From positions 62,001 through 126,000 of the forward strand of contig NAVB01000077.1 of NCBI GenBank assembly GCA_002179805.1: DNA of 64,000 nucleotides, read 5' to 3'. Below the pieces are notes generated by a model. It did not search any database. It was given only the letters and a program-made list of their open reading frames with translations, and had not been told where the DNA came from. Positions 1-11,184 of this stretch are shown here, in pieces. Position 1 is the first letter of the stretch; the number at the start of each line of letters is the position of its first letter. Made by a program: the position numbers and the translations under genes. Source of the stretch: Acanthamoeba lenticulata. Its lineage: Eukaryota; Discosea; Longamoebia; Acanthamoebidae.

Positions 1-2
1 AC

Positions 3-1800
3 ACCGTCCTCTACCAGCAGCGCTACCTGCTCCTGCAGCGCCCCGTCGGCTCCGTCCGCGTCTCGCTCCTCAGCGTACGTCGCGTCCAAGCCACACTCGC
101 ACGACACCACACGACACACGCGTGTGCGCTTCCCCGCTCATGCGCACTCTCCACACTCGCGCCCTTCATGACAGCCGCAATCGCGAGGCGAGGCGCCGAT
201 GCCGGCCACCGAGCTGGCCTACTGCCTGCAGGCCCGCAACCTGACGCGCAAGGGCTTCGTCAACCACGAGTGCCTCTACTGGGACGAGAACCTGGTCGTC
301 TATCCGGCGACCGAGGCCACCGCCATGGTGCGACCTTCATTCCTTCTCGAGGAGGAAGAGGTGGAGGAGGAGGACACCACGAGGCTCAGCTCTGTTGTGC
401 GTTGCTTGCGCAGTTTGTGACCACGCGGGTCACGCAGACGAACCAGACGCTGGCCAACGGGTGCAGCCTGGACCAGCCCACCTGCACCTATGTCGACGTC
501 AACTCGACCGACAGCTTCATCGCTGACATTGGCAACTTCACGGTTCGGCCGTAGCTTTCCTTCCCTTCTTGTGCGTGCGTTCGTGCAGGTCCTCACCTGT
601 CCGTCTTGACGATTGGGGAATCAGGTGATGGTCGATCACTCCATCTACGCGCCCAAGGTGGGCATCCACGCCAACTCAGTCGAGCTGCCGGGCCGCCTGC
701 TCGACCTCGACGGCAACGCGGTTCGTATTTTTAAAAAAATAATCATAAAATAATAAAAATAATGACCGTCACGTTCCGGTGGCTGGCGCGGCGCAGATCA
801 ATCGGCTCGACGCAAACGAGAGTCTTGGCGTCGAGGGCAAGCCGGACGTGCTCCGCATCAGCACGCTTCTCCAGGCCGCCGGTGTCGAGTCGCTCGACAC
901 CCCATGTACGGACGACGCACGACAACCGCTCGAGCCCACGACCACCAACACGTTGTTGCGTTGTTTCGTGCGTGTGTGCGTGTTGTGTCGTGCGCGCAGC
1001 GTCGGTCAACAAGACGCGGAGCAAGCGGTACGACGGCGTGGTGGTCCTCGTGTTCATCACGTACAGCAACACGTACAGCTACGACACCCGCAACATCCGC
1101 TACGAGTACTCGCTGCGCGTGGTCGACCGCACCAAGTTCAAGGTCGTCCAGCCCATCTACACCAAGAGCATCGAGAGCCGCGTGATCTGGAACCGCCACG
1201 GCGTCCGCTTCATCTTCCTCCAGACGGGCGAGCTCGGTGCCTTTGACTTTGCCACTCTCCTCCTCAGCGTGCGCCCTCTTCTTCCTCCTCTTCTTCATCA
1301 TCATTTTGATCCTTTGGTCTGGCTTACTTATTATGTTGCCTTTGTTGGCTCCAGTTCGTATCGGGTCTGGGCCTCCTGGTGCGGCTTTTCCTCTTTGCAT
1401 GTTTTTTTTTCATTCTGTTTTTGTTTTGTTTTTTTTTTGTTTTTGTAATATTTGTTTGTGTTTATGTTTTCTTTGTTTTTTGTTGTTTTTTTTGTTTTGT
1501 TTGCTGACTCTCGCACGCACGTGCAGGCGGTGGCGACGCTGGTAGTCGACCTGTTCGCCCTCTACGTCCTCAAATCGGGCCGGCGCGTCTACTCCAAGTA
1601 CAAGTTCCTTCCCACTCCCACTTACCAAGGTGCCTGCCTCTTCCTCCTTTCCCTTTTCACCCTCTTGTTGCCTGGTCCTGTTAACCTGTTTCTTCAAAAT
1701 CAATTACGAAATAAAAATAGAACTCGGGCAGGAGCACGAGTCCATCCGCAGCCCATCAGACATGGAGAGGGTTTACTTGGGTGATATTGTGAGCTCCTGA
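3..1800 (+). CDS. P2X-type ATP-gated cation channel (5' end outside window)
   Basis: Ligand-gated cation channel family opened by extracellular or vacuolar ATP; in Dictyostelium P2X acts on the contractile vacuole, so a similar place is inferred. Exons I can join are 3-74, about 174-327, 414-542, 625-720, 797-905, 1000-1268, 1355-1378 and 1527 onward. They encode the ectodomain (ENLVVYPATEAT, NFTVMVDHSIYAPK), the RYDG segment before the second membrane helix (GVRFIF...FDFATLLLS), and a TM2 ending in the family YxxxK motif (YVLK) followed by a basic tail. TM1 and the start lie off the left edge. The last splice is uncertain: one reading stops at 1784, another at 1800. Family call is firm because TM2 and YxxxK fit; ligand and location are inferred. 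Confidence 0.82.
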
Positions 1801-1994
1801 TTTCATGATGATCCTGCGCGAGGAACAAATAAATTAAATATCCTCCTTTGCTGCCCAACTACACCAAGCCCCCACCTCCTTTGTATAGGCCTCAATAAAG
1901 AGTGCTGCTTTCAAAACCAAATAAGCCTTATCCACCCAGGGCATTCTTGCGCTCACTTAAAAAACAGGCATCCACTCCAATCCACGCGCTGATG

Positions 1995-4466
1995 TCAGTT
2001 CAGCTTCTCGATCCTCCGTCCAACGAGGGCGGCCAAGTCGGCAGGCGTCAGAAAATTAGCCCAGCATGGGTCCCTGTCGAGCAGTCTGTTAAACTGATCC
2101 AGCGCGACTGTATATCTAGTGTCACCCTTTGGCGGCAGCAAGGAACCTGACCACGTGGTTGTGGTAGTGGTGGTTGTCATCGCGTTCTGCACTCTGGCAC
2201 CGTTATTGATGTTGCTCTCGTCCATTCGTTCCTTCTCTTCATGTTCCGCTTTCTGGCGCTTGAATACGCGCCGAGGTTCTTTCTCGCTGATTCGCCCACG
2301 TTTCAAGCTCTCGGCTTCTCGAAAGACGTCTTTGCGCCACTTGGAGTCAAAGCCCTGCGCCATGGTGTTGGCCACCATGCCGGGCATGGTGCATGTGGGC
2401 GGGAGGCGGCGATGGTTGAGGCTGGTGCTGGCCGGTTCGTCAAAGATGAGCCTGGCCTCCTTGGTCCAGTCAAACTCCTCCGGCGGAGCGTTGTCGCCAA
2501 CTGTCGCCGAAGCAATGGCGCCCTTGGCGGCGCGGATGATGCGTATATGATCCTCCACCGTCCTGTTGACGTAGACCGCCGTCACTTTGACCGGGCGTGT
2601 CTGTCCAATGCGGTGGATGCGGTGCACCGCCTGGTAGTCGCGCGACGCGTTCCACCACGGGTCGAGCACATACATGCGTGTGCCTGACGTCAAGGTGATG
2701 CCCTCCGAGGACGAGTTGAGGGAGAGCATGCAGAGCCTGACGTTGTTCTCGTTTTGGAATCGGTTGATCGCGTCGATGCGGTTCTCGCTGCTGACATCGC
2801 CCTGGAGGCGCACGATCTGGTCCTCGCGCAGGACGCCATCATTGAGTAACTTCTCCGACACGATCTTGAGCAATCGAACCCATTGAGAGACGATCACGAT
2901 CTTCTCCTGCGGCGCATGCTTCTTCACCTTACCCATGACATAGTCGACCTTGCACGAAGAATCCCACACCTCGCTCGCGGACTCAGAGGCCGGAGGGGCG
3001 GCGAGCTGGGACTCGAGCTGTTGGATGAGCTCCTCACGCGGGGCGGTTGACACCACGACCTGGCGGCACTGCGGGCACGTCGGGCGGTCGGCGTTGCCCG
3101 CGTGCTGCTCGATCTTGCGCCAACACTCGGCGCAGCAGCCGTGGCCACAGGGGGAAGCCAGTAGCGATGCCTCGGCATCCATGCACACGCAGCACTCGTC
3201 CTCACGCCCTTCATCGGTGGAGAGCACGCGCAAACGCTCAATGGCTCTGCGCATCTGGTCTTGGGTGACCTTGTCGACCTCTTCCCTCTCCTCTTCTTCA
3301 CCGTCCGGCATGCCCCGGATGGCGGACAGGCGCTTCATCGAGTTGATGACCAGCGCCGGGTGGCATACGGCCTGGCGAGCGTACATGATCAGCGTAAGCA
3401 CGTGCATGTTGTGGTTGGGCAACCACCCTGGCGATGAGCACCGCCTGCGTGCGGCCACAGCGTCTGGGCGGCGGTTGGCCTCGGCCAGGCGCAGCAGCTC
3501 CTTCACGCGGACGCCGCAGTAGGTGCGCAGGGCATCGCAAAATGCCTTTTGAGTCTCTGAGGGCTCCAACACGACCTCCTTGTAGCTCATGGGCGGCAGA
3601 CACAGATCGGCGTTGGTGCGGCGGATGGCGATCGGGGCGAGTACGGCATGAAGGCGTCGCAGTCCGGCCTGGCGATCGCGCCTTGCCAGCTTCATGATGT
3701 CGTTCTTGAACTCGGAGGCTCCGTCGGCGTAGGGGCGCACACCAAGGAACCTCAGCGGCATTGAGAGGTCGCCGAGCGAGTTGAACACCGGCGAAGCCGA
3801 TATCACCCACCTTACCGTGCCCCTCAGCGCGAGGATGGCGCGGGCCAGTCGCGTGCCTGCATTGCGGCACTGATGGGCCTCGTCGAGGATAAGGCGGTAG
3901 TAGTTGCGGAAGAGGATGGATTTGTCGTCCAGCGGAACGACCTTCCTCTCGTGGCGTCCGAGTCCCTCAATGGCGCTCTTGTGTTCGCTGGTGAGTACGC
4001 CGTAGGTGGTGATGACGATGTCGAATTCTTTGGCCTCAAAATTGCGGTTGCGCTGGGACCCGTGGTAGAGCATAACTCGCGGCCGATAGTCGGGAGACAT
4101 CCGTTGCGTCAGCTCACGTAGCCAGACTTGGGCCACAACAACACTGGGCAACACGACGAGGGTGGTTTGGCCTGGTTGACGTTGCAGTTGAAGGGTGGTC
4201 AAGCAGGCAAACACAAGCGTCTTGCCCGTCCCTGGGGCGTCGAAGTTGAACCCTCCACGGCAGCCGAGGTGGTCCGTAGCTTCGCGTTGCACGAGCCATG
4301 GAATGGAGCGCGCCTGCTGGTCTTTGAGGTTCACGTCTGGCGCCAACACCTGCGCCACCTCCAGGTGCACAGCGAAAAGTCTGTCCCCAGTGACGGTGGT
4401 GCCTCGGTCGTAGATGGGAATTACTTCGTTGTCATCGTCAAGAGTCAGGTCCACCAAGTCGGCCAT
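1995..4466 (-). CDS. SNF2-family ATPase with internal RING finger (Rad5/HLTF-like)
   Basis: Single-exon protein of 823 residues. It has a SNF2 N-terminal ATPase lobe with Walker A DAPGTGKT at about residues 76-83 and a DEAH box at 195-198. A C3HC4 RING (CCVCMD...CGHGCC...CPQC) lies at about 425-468, followed by a helicase C lobe with DPWWN and QAVHRIHRIGQ at about 595-640. A RING between the lobes is typical of Rad5/HLTF/SHPRH-type DNA translocase-ubiquitin ligases; no HIRAN domain was seen, so the orthology is open. The ORF continues 62 residues upstream, but I chose the ATG at 4466 (MADLVDLTLDDD) because the upstream stretch looks like leader sequence. The Walker A departs slightly from the usual DEMGLGKT. 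Role in DNA damage tolerance or chromatin remodelling is inference. Confidence 0.85.
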   Translation of the reverse strand: MADLVDLTLDDDNEVIPIYDRGTTVTGDRLFAVHLEVAQVLAPDVNLKDQQARSIPWLVQREATDHLGCRGGFNFDAPGTGKTLVFACLTTLQLQRQPGQTTLVVLPSVVVAQVWLRELTQRMSPDYRPRVMLYHGSQRNRNFEAKEFDIVITTYGVLTSEHKSAIEGLGRHERKVVPLDDKSILFRNYYRLILDEAHQCRNAGTRLARAILALRGTVRWVISASPVFNSLGDLSMPLRFLGVRPYADGASEFKNDIMKLARRDRQAGLRRLHAVLAPIAIRRTNADLCLPPMSYKEVVLEPSETQKAFCDALRTYCGVRVKELLRLAEANRRPDAVAARRRCSSPGWLPNHNMHVLTLIMYARQAVCHPALVINSMKRLSAIRGMPDGEEEEREEVDKVTQDQMRRAIERLRVLSTDEGREDECCVCMDAEASLLASPCGHGCCAECWRKIEQHAGNADRPTCPQCRQVVVSTAPREELIQQLESQLAAPPASESASEVWDSSCKVDYVMGKVKKHAPQEKIVIVSQWVRLLKIVSEKLLNDGVLREDQIVRLQGDVSSENRIDAINRFQNENNVRLCMLSLNSSSEGITLTSGTRMYVLDPWWNASRDYQAVHRIHRIGQTRPVKVTAVYVNRTVEDHIRIIRAAKGAIASATVGDNAPPEEFDWTKEARLIFDEPASTSLNHRRLPPTCTMPGMVANTMAQGFDSKWRKDVFREAESLKRGRISEKEPRRVFKRQKAEHEEKERMDESNINNGARVQNAMTTTTTTTTWSGSLLPPKGDTRYTVALDQFNRLLDRDPCWANFLTPADLAALVGRRIEKLN

Positions 4467-4694
4467 CTTTGTGTATGCGTATGTGTAAGTATGTTTGTTG
4501 TGTTTTGTTATGGTCATCCCCGCTGCGGGGAGGCACTTATACTTGTTTCGACCAAAATTAATTACACCGCCCAATGACGTGCTGGTAAAGACGGTAATTG
4601 TCGACATTGGGATCCTCCAAGGCGGGTTCGGGAGCAAGCCTGGTACCCGCAAGGATAGAACAGTTCTTTCTTTCTCTTTCCATCAACAAGCTCG

Positions 4695-5711
4695 TCATAA
4701 TGGCCACGAGGGTTGGCCGTGGTGGCCGTAGGCTCCGTAGGCGCCCCCGTTTGGATACGCGGCTTCGTACCCATGATGACGAAGCTGGTGCTGGTGCTGG
4801 TGCTGGTGGTGGTGGGTGCCCGGCATCGAGTGGCCATAGGCAAACATCCACGGTGCGCCGCCCTCGCCGCCGCCTCCGCTGCCGTCGAGCACGTGATGCG
4901 CGCGCGCCCACTCCTCGGCCAGCCGCTGGTCGTGGGCGTGTTGCACCAGTCCTGGCGCCACGCCCGGCGCGTAGAGGGGTTGATGGTGGTGGTAGGGGTG
5001 GGGGTAGTGTTGCTGCGGTGGATAAGGATGGTGATGTTGCTGCTGCTGATGCGGTTGCGACTGCTTTGTGGTCTTGGCGGTGCGGGCGACCACGGCGCTG
5101 CTGTTGTTGGCCAGCATGTTCATTCGACGAGCCTGCGCCTTGGAGCTCTCTGGGTTCGGGTTGGCCGGGCAGTTGCGCTCATGCTTCTCCAGCCTATGCT
5201 CTGGCACAACATGCTGTGTCCCGCCAGCACAGACTGTTAAAAAGAATACTTTTAAAATGCAATAAAAAGCATTCTGCAACTCAAAAAACGTACGTTGGGA
5301 TCGAAGCGGCACTGTCGGTAGTTGTAGGCCGGGTTGTGGGCCGGCTCAGCGCTGGGGTCTTGATGGTGCTTGGAGCCGCCCTTCTTCTTTTTCTTCTTGC
5401 TCGCGGCCTGCTCGTCGGCACCGCACAGGCCACGCGTGCCCCGGTTTTCCACGATCGCAATCGGCTCCACGATGCCCTGTGAGTGTATACAGATGTTCGA
5501 TTCATTATTTAGCGTTGCGTGAATGACTTGAGAGCAAATAGAAACACACGTACTTCTTTGTTCTTGCCGAGGGCCTCGCCACTCCAGCCCATCTTCTGGA
5601 GGAGCTTGAAGCCCACGCCGCCGGTGATCTTGTTCTCGTTGAAGTGAAGCTCTCGCACTTGCACCGTACTCTGTGTCCGTTCATTCACCACCACACGCGA
5701 CACGTTAATTT
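4695..5711 (-). CDS. G-patch plus U11-48K-type CHHC zinc-finger region, probably 3' part of the RS gene upstream
   Basis: Three exons (5554 to about 5670/5711, 5294-5476, 4695-5213) encode a G-patch (GGVGFKLLQKMGWSGEALGK...GIVEPI). A lysine-rich linker and a CHHC finger follow, CRFDPNHVVPEHRLEKHERNC, rebuilt exactly across the 5214-5293 intron. The tail is His/Gln/Pro/Gly-rich. G-patch domains recruit DEAH-box RNA helicases; CHHC fingers occur in U11-48K, TRMT13 and GTSF1 and bind RNA. The first exon has no ATG, and an in-frame stop precedes it at about 5719. An acceptor before 5670 would splice in phase to the RS-rich exons at 5984-7511. A single gene of about 732 codons is therefore my preferred model, though the halves are listed separately. 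Role in splicing is inferred. Confidence 0.75.
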
Positions 5712-5758
5712 CTTGAAATTAAGAGAATATAAAATCATATGAAAAAAGGGTCAAGGTA

Positions 5759-7511
5759 TCATTCGAAGCCGTAGCGGTCGGCGGACGAGGAGAAGGACGG
5801 CGAGGAGGACAGGAAAGGGGGAAAGGGGGACGAGCGCGCACACCTTTTGGACGGGAGGAGCCCCCGCCAGATTACGTGGGTAGGTGGATGGCGGACAGAG
5901 CCACCGGGGGAAAGGGAGATGTGTGATCTCAGGCCGATCATCCCCCTTCCCTCCCCGATGACGGCCATCCACCACCGCCTCACCAAGTGGTTCACGTAAT
6001 CTGGCGAGGACTCATCTCGTCCAAGAGGTGCCTGCATGCCCAGACGTGCGTCCGCCTCGCATCACCGTCGTCATGGAGGCGCAGCCCATCCCTTTCCCCC
6101 TTTTGTGTGCGACCTGCGCTCGCTCGTCCATCTCCTCACAACACATGCACGCGGGGAGCGGAGACAAAGGGAGGCAGACCTTGGTGCTGTCCAGCAGCGC
6201 TTGGCGTTGGGAGACAATGGACTCTCTTGTTGGGTGGGTACTCATGCCACGGCTGGTGCTGGTGGTGGAGGTCGAGCCAAGGCCGCTGGTGTCGCGCTTG
6301 ATGTCGTCCTGCGTGATGGTCTCGCCCTTCTTCCAGGCCTTGAAGACCAGCGGCTGCTTGGGCCCGCGTGGCCCGCTGTTGGCTGCGCCCATGGGCAACG
6401 GCGGCGGCGGCAGCTGCAGCGGCGGAGGCGGCGGCCCAAAGGACTGGGCTCCTGGCCCCGCGGCACCAAGCCCGTAGCCGGCCAGCGCCTGCAGCCTTCG
6501 CCGCCGCTCAGCCTCTGCATCGTCGGAGGAGGTCGCCGGCGGAGGTGGCTGTGACGGTTGCGGTGGCGGCGGCAGAGGGTTGGCCGGTCCGCCCGGGCGG
6601 GTGAGGCCGGCCGTCGGATAGCCGGCAAGCCGGGCCGACAGCACAGGTGGGGGCACGACGTAGGGCGCTGGTGCCGTTGCCCCCTCCGGTGGAGCGACGA
6701 CCTTCTCGACCCACTCGTTGTCTTTGTCTTTGACTTCGGCTTTGGCTGACGCCTCGTGATTTCGACTCTGGTCACGACTTCGACTTCGGTGGCGGTCTCG
6801 GCTACGGCGACGATCAGCGCTACTTCGGCTCCGACTGCGCCGGCGACGATCGTCACTGCTTCGGCTCCGATCGCGGTTGTGGCGACGGCGGCGATCGTCA
6901 CGGCTTCGGCTCCTATCATGACTTCGGCTCCGACTACGACGGCTGCGCTTACGGCTTCGGCTTCGGCTCCGGTCTCGACTGCGGTCCCGACTGCGGCGGC
7001 TCCTCTTACGGTCCCGGCTTCGGCTCCTCTTCTTTTTCTCTTTCTTGCTGCTCATCTTCTTGTTTCTGTCGGCATCGCGGCTGCTCTTCTTGCTGCGCTT
7101 CTCCCTTCGTTCGCGACTTCGACTCCTCTTTGGTGAACGGCTTCGGCGTCGACTGCAACGCTTTGAAGACATTTCGCTTCGATCATCCGTTCCCGTGTCT
7201 CGGGTAGCTGATGTTGTTGGTACGTTATTTTGCAGCCCTGACAGCAATCGCTCTCTCAAGTGCTGCTCTCGATCCGGCGATGCATCAGCCGCTACCCGAT
7301 CCTGCGATGGAATGGGTTCCATGGCATCTGCAGGTTCCATTTCATCCACCTTGGACACGTCCGTCTCGTTAATGTTGACGGTGTCGAGTGTGGATGCTGC
7401 ATCGGTTGCTGCCCCTGGCGAATTTTGCCATTCGCCTCTTACATCTACAATCGACTCATCAACGAGGCACACTGGCACGGGTAGGGAGCTCTCTTGTCCT
7501 ACCCCTTCCAT
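5759..7511 (-). CDS. Arg/Ser-rich (RS) nuclear protein, probably N-terminal part of the G-patch gene
   Basis: Main exon 6180-7511, start chosen at the ATG at 7511 (MEGVGQESS). The order is an acidic N-terminus, a long RS/RSR dipeptide domain (about 6780-7140), a charged segment, a proline-rich stretch, and a conserved-looking end (AWKKGETITQDDIKRDTSGL). A second exon starts at 6031 (APLGRDESSPDYV). Read without further splicing it ends at 5759, but this tail has no recognisable domain and crosses an inverted repeat. Splicing from a donor at 5983 or 5995 to an acceptor at 5671 keeps phase into the G-patch exons. RS domains mediate contacts among splicing factors, so a pre-mRNA processing role is likely; no RRM was seen. 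Exon 6180-7511 is firm; the 3' end is not. Confidence 0.65.
5843..6028. repeat. imperfect inverted repeat covering an exon and part of the next intron
   Basis: The arm starting at 5843 (+ strand) and the arm ending at 6028 (read as reverse complement) match at 31 of the first 36 positions, including an unbroken GCCAGATTACGTG core. A further GGTGGATGGC and a purine-rich block also match, with a short loop near 5918-5940. The right arm overlaps the small exon encoding APLGRDESSPDYV. The transcript of the RS/G-patch gene could fold this into a long hairpin. Confidence 0.8.
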
Positions 7512-7632
7512 GATTGCCTGCTGGCCAAGATGAAAAATATTGAATGAAAAAAAGCAAAACCTTTTCGCAAAGGCAAGTTCCTCTTTTATTCTTCGCCAGG
7601 GCACCATCTTTTCAAAACGCGTCCCTTATGCG

Positions 7633-9139
7633 CTACTGCTGTTTTTTCTTCATTTTTGTGAGCTCGTATCGGAGGCCAGTTGTAAGAGGCCACCAACCAA
7701 GGCTGAAGGCGAACTTTCTCAGGCAGACGCCGCGAAGTTTGGTGTTGGGTACTGTTGGTCTGATGTTGGAGTAAGACAATGATGTCCACCGTAAGAAGAA
7801 GAGGGACAAGCTGACGTACATCAGTTCGTCTTCGCGTATGGTAGCCACAGCCTCACCTGCCAATTTGACCATAACTTGAGGCTCTCGAAAGAGCGCCACA
7901 GAGACCATGGAGAAGGCGATGTCGGCGCAGTCGTGGAAGTTGTCCACATGCTTTCGTATCTCTGCCACAAATTGGTCTTCATGTGTCATGTACGATCGCA
8001 GGAGTGCCTTGCTGACGAAGGCCTCCCGAGCCAAAACCAAGTTGGGTGCGCAGGTTTCCGCCAATGAGTAGTTGTCCTCCGTCACATTAAGTCCTTGAAA
8101 GCCAACAACAGAGCGGCGGTTCATTTGCCAAACCTGCCACCGATATCATCCTTAGCGCCTGTGTCCAAGGTTCTGTAAACGTAAGATATATAAAGAGATG
8201 AAGCTGCACCCTAAAGGAAGTCTCGATGCCTTCCATCGAGATGATGCGGTTGTCAGAATTCAACAGCACGCCATCTGTCTGTATCCAGTCGTTGACGTCG
8301 AATTGGTTGTTAAGTGAGGCCTTTGTGAAAGAGCTGATTTTCACATTCAACTCGACATCCAGTAGTTCGGCGGTCAGCTGATCGCCTGGCGGGACCACCA
8401 ATAAGACTTGCCCAATGAGCGGTAACTGCTGATAAGTGCGCAACACTTGCTTGACGAGAGCCAGTCGCGAGAAAGAGGTCTGGATGATGACGGTGAACTG
8501 CTCGGCCTTGTCCCCTTCGCTTAGTAGGATCAGTCTCTTTGAACCTTCGCTCGGTTCCAAGCATGCTTTGGACCCACCACGTATCAGCCGCATTCGTGAG
8601 CAGCCTTGTGTGGCTTGCTTTTCTCGCACCAGCAAGCAGAAGTTTCGGTCATGAGGTGGATGACGACGCGGCCACCTGGGCACTGTTGCGGGCTGGTCTA
8701 TCGGCTGAGCGGGCACTCCAGGCACTGGTGCAGGCGGGTCGGGGGGGTCAGGCGGGTCTATCGGTGGGTCGAGGTCGGGCTGGTCTTTCGGCTCAGAGGG
8801 CAGTTTAGGCGCTGGTGCAGGTTGGTCTATCGGCTGAATGGGCAATTCAGGAACAGAGTCGGGTGACGGGTCTACTGACTGTTTCAGGGACACCACAGTT
8901 GGAACGTTCAAGGAGCTGGTCGAGAACGACTGACTCCATGCATAAATCTTGAAAAATGCTTGCAGCCCGGAAAGCACCAAGAGGCAAACCAGGAAGAGGT
9001 TTAACACCCGAGGTAGGTGCTGCGATATGAAGTGCCACATACCTTGAGGTTGTGCGGCACCTCCCCGTGCCTTGGGCAGGCGCAGTGGTTTGTCTTTTTT
9101 GGTCGGTCTTTTTTTTTTGTAATTCCAAATGCTGGTCAT
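7633..9139 (-). CDS. GT64 exostosin-like glycosyltransferase, type II membrane protein
   Basis: Exons 8210-9139, 7820-8133 and 7633-7759 join in phase to 456 residues. A basic cytoplasmic tail precedes one membrane anchor (about residues 44-66, VLNLFLVCLLVLSGLQAFF). Next is a Pro-rich stem with PIDQPA repeats, then a GT64 fold matching the C-terminal half of EXT/EXTL proteins. Anchor points are FTVIIQTSFSRLALVKQVL, VWQMNRRSVVGFQG and the HDCADIAFSMV block near the end. The family transfers N-acetylhexosamine units from UDP-sugars in the Golgi or ER. The metal-binding DDD of EXT proteins (VLAIDDDII) aligns with VLLNSDNRII here, so only one Asp is kept. Activity may be altered or lost. The 3' exon choice is less certain than the rest. 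Confidence 0.78.
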
Positions 9140-9214
9140 GATTTACCAAAAGGGGTTTATGCGGCGTTTGGCAATTTTTGAACAGAACTCGCGAAGGGCA
9201 CAAGGAAAGGAGCT

Positions 9215-10634
<1,420 letters not shown>

Positions 10635-11184
10635 TTCGTAGTGTCAATTGAGCTCTGCATCCTGTCGCGAGTGGAGGACCTTGTCGGCACAGGAAAAAGA
10701 AATATGATTTCTTGGAACGGTTGAAACAAAAAGGGTCAAAAAAGAAAGGGGTCTGTGTATTTGTGGGATATGTACAAGAGGCAAGCTCCTCTCGCCGCGT
10801 AACATCTAAACTGAATGATAAACTTAACGGTAATGACTCAAAAACAAACAAGAACAGAGCGAAACTGCTCACACTTGGGCAGGCGAGGCACTTCGTGTCT
10901 GCAGACATACAAAAAAGCAAGTCACGTCAGTCAGTTTCGTCAAGCGCGGCCAGGCAGAGGCAAGATTTAATGGTTTTTGGGCTATTTATAAATTTAATAA
11001 AAAGTGCTTGGACAAGTTGGCACTCTTGAACCACGCCACTCACACGCTTGGTACGACTGAGGGAGGAGTCAGGCCGGTGCTGTCGTATACCTTTCCGCCG
11101 TTGGCGAGCTTCGAGTGCGAATCAGGAATGCGGTGGTAGATCGTCTTAGTATCTTCCACATCGTCGTCGTCATCGACATCATCG
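10635..11184. other. spacer upstream of UBE2T; holds an unassigned minus-strand reading frame at 11040-11184
   Basis: The gap is AT-rich near 10960-11010 and should hold the UBE2T promoter and the 3' end of the VTT gene. A minus-strand frame running from about 11330 to a stop at 11040 encodes a hydrophobic stretch (VVIVLIAVTLINFIFLG) and an acidic run. It has no ATG of its own and could be an alternative last exon of the VTT gene. Nothing else is supported. Confidence 0.4.

Noticed and set aside
4467..4652. 62-residue N-terminal extension of the SNF2/RING protein
   Set aside because: No conservation expected in this Tyr/Thr-rich stretch, and MADLVDLTLDDD is a typical start; kept as leader.
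4598..5482. 294-codon plus-strand frame over the G-patch gene
   Set aside because: Mirror of His/Gln-rich minus-strand exons; product is a run of Arg and Gly-Ala without domains.
5843..6028. Inverted repeat as a transposon end or bacterial-type terminator
   Set aside because: One arm is coding exon sequence, there is no transposase or target duplication in sight, and the organism is eukaryotic.
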